Positions 32,472-34,116 of a stretch of 34,116 nt of DNA are shown here, one piece after another; within the stretch, counting starts at the first letter, position 1; every line of letters begins with the position of its first letter. The notes below the pieces were generated by a model. It did not search any database. It saw only the letters and a program-made list of their open reading frames with translations, and was not told where the DNA came from. The stretch comes from Bacteroidaceae bacterium. GTDB lineage: Bacteria > Bacteroidota > Bacteroidia > Bacteroidales > Bacteroidaceae. Where the stretch lies: assembly GCA_030843315.1 (NCBI GenBank), contig JAUUPT010000045.1:1-34116 (forward strand), written 5' to 3'. The position numbers and the translations under genes are program-made.

Positions 32472-34116
32472 ATGAAACTAAATAAATATTCACTTGCTCT
32501 CATTTTGGGATTTAGCACTCTGGCTTCTTGCAGTGACAGATTGGATCTGTTGAATCCCAACCAGCAAACCTCAAGTACTTTCGGCTTCGATGCCGATGAT
32601 TTGGAGGAGAGTGTTATTGCCGCCTACAACCACATCCGCATGGAAGGATCCTACGCCCGTGTAGGTTACAACATCGATGTGTGTCGTGGCGACGAGGCAT
32701 GGAACTCTTCACAAGTATGGTACATGCCTTTCGATGACCTTAACGCAGAAGTTACCTCGGACATCACGTGGTGGCCTTGGCGCGAGTGGTACTACACCAT
32801 CAACGTATGCAACTTTGCCATCTCCCGTTGCGATGAAGACAACAGCCAACTCTCGGAGAAAATGAAACGCATCAAGGGGCAAGTGCTCTTTTTGCGCGGA
32901 CTGTCCTACTATAACTTAGTTGGTTATTATCAGAATCCGCCCCTCATTACGGATTACGCCACCTACTCCTCGCTCGATGGACTTTATGGTGCCAACAGTA
33001 CCTATGACAATGTGCTCGACCAGGTGGAAGCAGATTTCCACGAAGCGATGGAATTGCTTCCTTCTCGTGACGAAGGCGGCGAATGGGCCGGCGGACGTGC
33101 TACCAGCGGTGCTGCGGCAGGCTATTATGCCCGCGCCCTCATGATGCGCCAAAAATACAACGAAGCACTCCCGGTGTTGAAAGACATCATCGGTAAGAAG
33201 TATGGTACTTATAGGCTGATGGACAACTATGGAGATAATTTCCGCGAAGGCTCGGCCTACGAGAACAACGCAGAGAGCCTCTTCGAGGTGCAGTTCCTCG
33301 ACTATGATTCGCAGGGTACCGACGATGAGTGGACGCCTGTGAACACAAGCCCCAATGCCACACAAGGATCGGCCATCGAGAGCAACTTTGCTCCGGGTGT
33401 TTATGGCGGATGGGCCGACATCTCGGCTTCGCCTTGGCTCTATCAGCTCTTCAAAAGTGAACGTACCACCTATGGCAAACTCGACCCAAGACTCTATTGG
33501 ACCATCGGTACTTACGAGACTGATTGGGCAAATTTTGAGTATGGTAACGTAGCTTACACCCACGAACTTTCGGCCACCGATAATATCGTGACGAACAACA
33601 CCTACGGCGGCCTGCCGATTGCCAAATTCACGAATTTCCGTACAGGCCTGTATAGTACTGTGGTTACGGGTTTACACGATGGCATCAACCTGCGCTTGAT
33701 GCGCTATTCCGATGTGCTGCTCCGCGCTGCCGAATGCGAAAACGAGGTCAATGGCCCCACACAGCAGGCTATCGACTGGATTAACGAAGTGCGCAATCGC
33801 GCCGATTTGCCCGATTTAAAACTTTCGGACTTCGACACGGCCGACAAACTCTTTGAGCAGATTGCCAACGTAGAGCGTCCCAAAGAATTCGGATGCGAGT
33901 TTGGCCGGGGCTTCGACCTCATCCGTTGGGGCTTCTTCTACGACAGTAGCCGCTTGCAACAACTCAAGGAACACGGCACCTTCCGCCGTTCCACCGAAGG
34001 GGTGAAAGATCCAGTCAGCTACAGCGATATGGCAACCGATCCTACGTTGAAAAGCTCGTTCGATACTTACATACCGGGACACGAGTTCCTGCCTATTGTA
34101 CAGCAGCTGACCAACA
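32472..34116 (+). CDS. SusD/RagB-like surface glycan-binding lipoprotein (3' end cut off)
   Basis: The frame from ATG 32472 is open for 548 codons to the window edge. The lipoprotein signal ends LASC with Cys20, followed by Ser-Asp, an outer-membrane/surface type signal. SusD features include DRLDLLNPNQQTSSTF, an early helical TPR-like part (KRIKGQVLFLRGLSYYNLVGYYQNPP; GAAAGYYARALMMRQKYNEALP), and RLMRYSDVLLRAAECENEVNG. A late segment (IANVERPKEFGCEFGRGFDLIRWG) matches the SusD C-terminal domain. Only the last few dozen residues should be missing. It begins 39 bp after SusC and binds the oligosaccharide at the cell surface as the lid of the SusC channel. Confidence 0.95.
   Translation, partial: MKLNKYSLALILGFSTLASCSDRLDLLNPNQQTSSTFGFDADDLEESVIAAYNHIRMEGSYARVGYNIDVCRGDEAWNSSQVWYMPFDDLNAEVTSDITWWPWREWYYTINVCNFAISRCDEDNSQLSEKMKRIKGQVLFLRGLSYYNLVGYYQNPPLITDYATYSSLDGLYGANSTYDNVLDQVEADFHEAMELLPSRDEGGEWAGGRATSGAAAGYYARALMMRQKYNEALPVLKDIIGKKYGTYRLMDNYGDNFREGSAYENNAESLFEVQFLDYDSQGTDDEWTPVNTSPNATQGSAIESNFAPGVYGGWADISASPWLYQLFKSERTTYGKLDPRLYWTIGTYETDWANFEYGNVAYTHELSATDNIVTNNTYGGLPIAKFTNFRTGLYSTVVTGLHDGINLRLMRYSDVLLRAAECENEVNGPTQQAIDWINEVRNRADLPDLKLSDFDTADKLFEQIANVERPKEFGCEFGRGFDLIRWGFFYDSSRLQQLKEHGTFRRSTEGVKDPVSYSDMATDPTLKSSFDTYIPGHEFLPIVQQLTN

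Overview
The window is a chromosomal segment of a Bacteroides-type gut bacterium (Bacteroidales). The evidence is a SusC/SusD pair, a hybrid two-component sensor (HTCS), lipoproteins with Cys followed by polar or acidic residues, and repeated promoters with the Bacteroidetes -7 consensus TAnnTTTG, sometimes with TTTG about 19-20 bp upstream. I cannot name the species. From memory, the gene order resembles two B. thetaiotaomicron neighbourhoods: the arabinan PUL beside galK, and the steroid-sulfonation cluster. No tRNA, rRNA, CRISPR array, transposase or prophage was seen.

Layout: (1) 1-3025, minus strand: a YjbH-like outer-membrane protein, a DUF3869-type lipoprotein with a His/Gly-rich tail, and an OmpA-family barrel cut by the window edge. 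(2) About 3100-3680: an intergenic region with a four-copy 22-bp-period array of TTTAnTAAA. (3) 3744-11247, minus strand: an operon that takes up sulfate (SLC13 permease), activates it to PAPS (CysD, CysN, CysC), uses it in a sulfotransferase and removes the by-product PAP (CysQ). It ends with a secreted PCMD-type protein. There is no PAPS or sulfite reductase, so the operon looks built for sulfonation, not cysteine synthesis; the closest described system I know is the B. thetaiotaomicron cholesterol/steroid sulfonation cluster. (4) 11385-13457: a SPOR-domain lipoprotein and a divergent DEAD-box RNA helicase. (5) About 13460-14120: a non-coding region with nested dyads and a lattice of sites spaced exactly 22 bp, flanked by a 31-bp perfect inverted repeat. 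(6) 14166-15036: a small cassette of a YtxH-like protein, a holin-like membrane protein and an unknown protein. (7) 15113-19882: manA on the minus strand, divergent from galM, a sugar MFS permease and galK. (8) 19981 to the right edge: an arabinan utilisation locus with an exo-type GH43, a GH51 arabinofuranosidase and a lipoprotein GH43 endo-arabinanase on the minus strand. It continues with a divergent HTCS, a SusC-like receptor and a truncated SusD-like lipoprotein on the plus strand.

How it works together: SusC/SusD would bind and import arabino-oligosaccharides released by the surface endo-arabinanase, and the periplasmic GH43 and GH51 enzymes would release arabinose. The HTCS would sense an oligosaccharide and activate both transcription units. 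The two enzyme/transport promoters share a matching pair of TCCACC half-sites 21 bp apart, placed 20-21 bp before the -7 box, which I read as the HTCS operator. The galactose operon next door could use galactose from pectic arabinogalactan side chains.

The most novel-looking signals are the two 22-bp-lattice intergenic arrays, the shared HTCS operator, and the secreted PCMD protein translationally coupled to the sulfotransferase.
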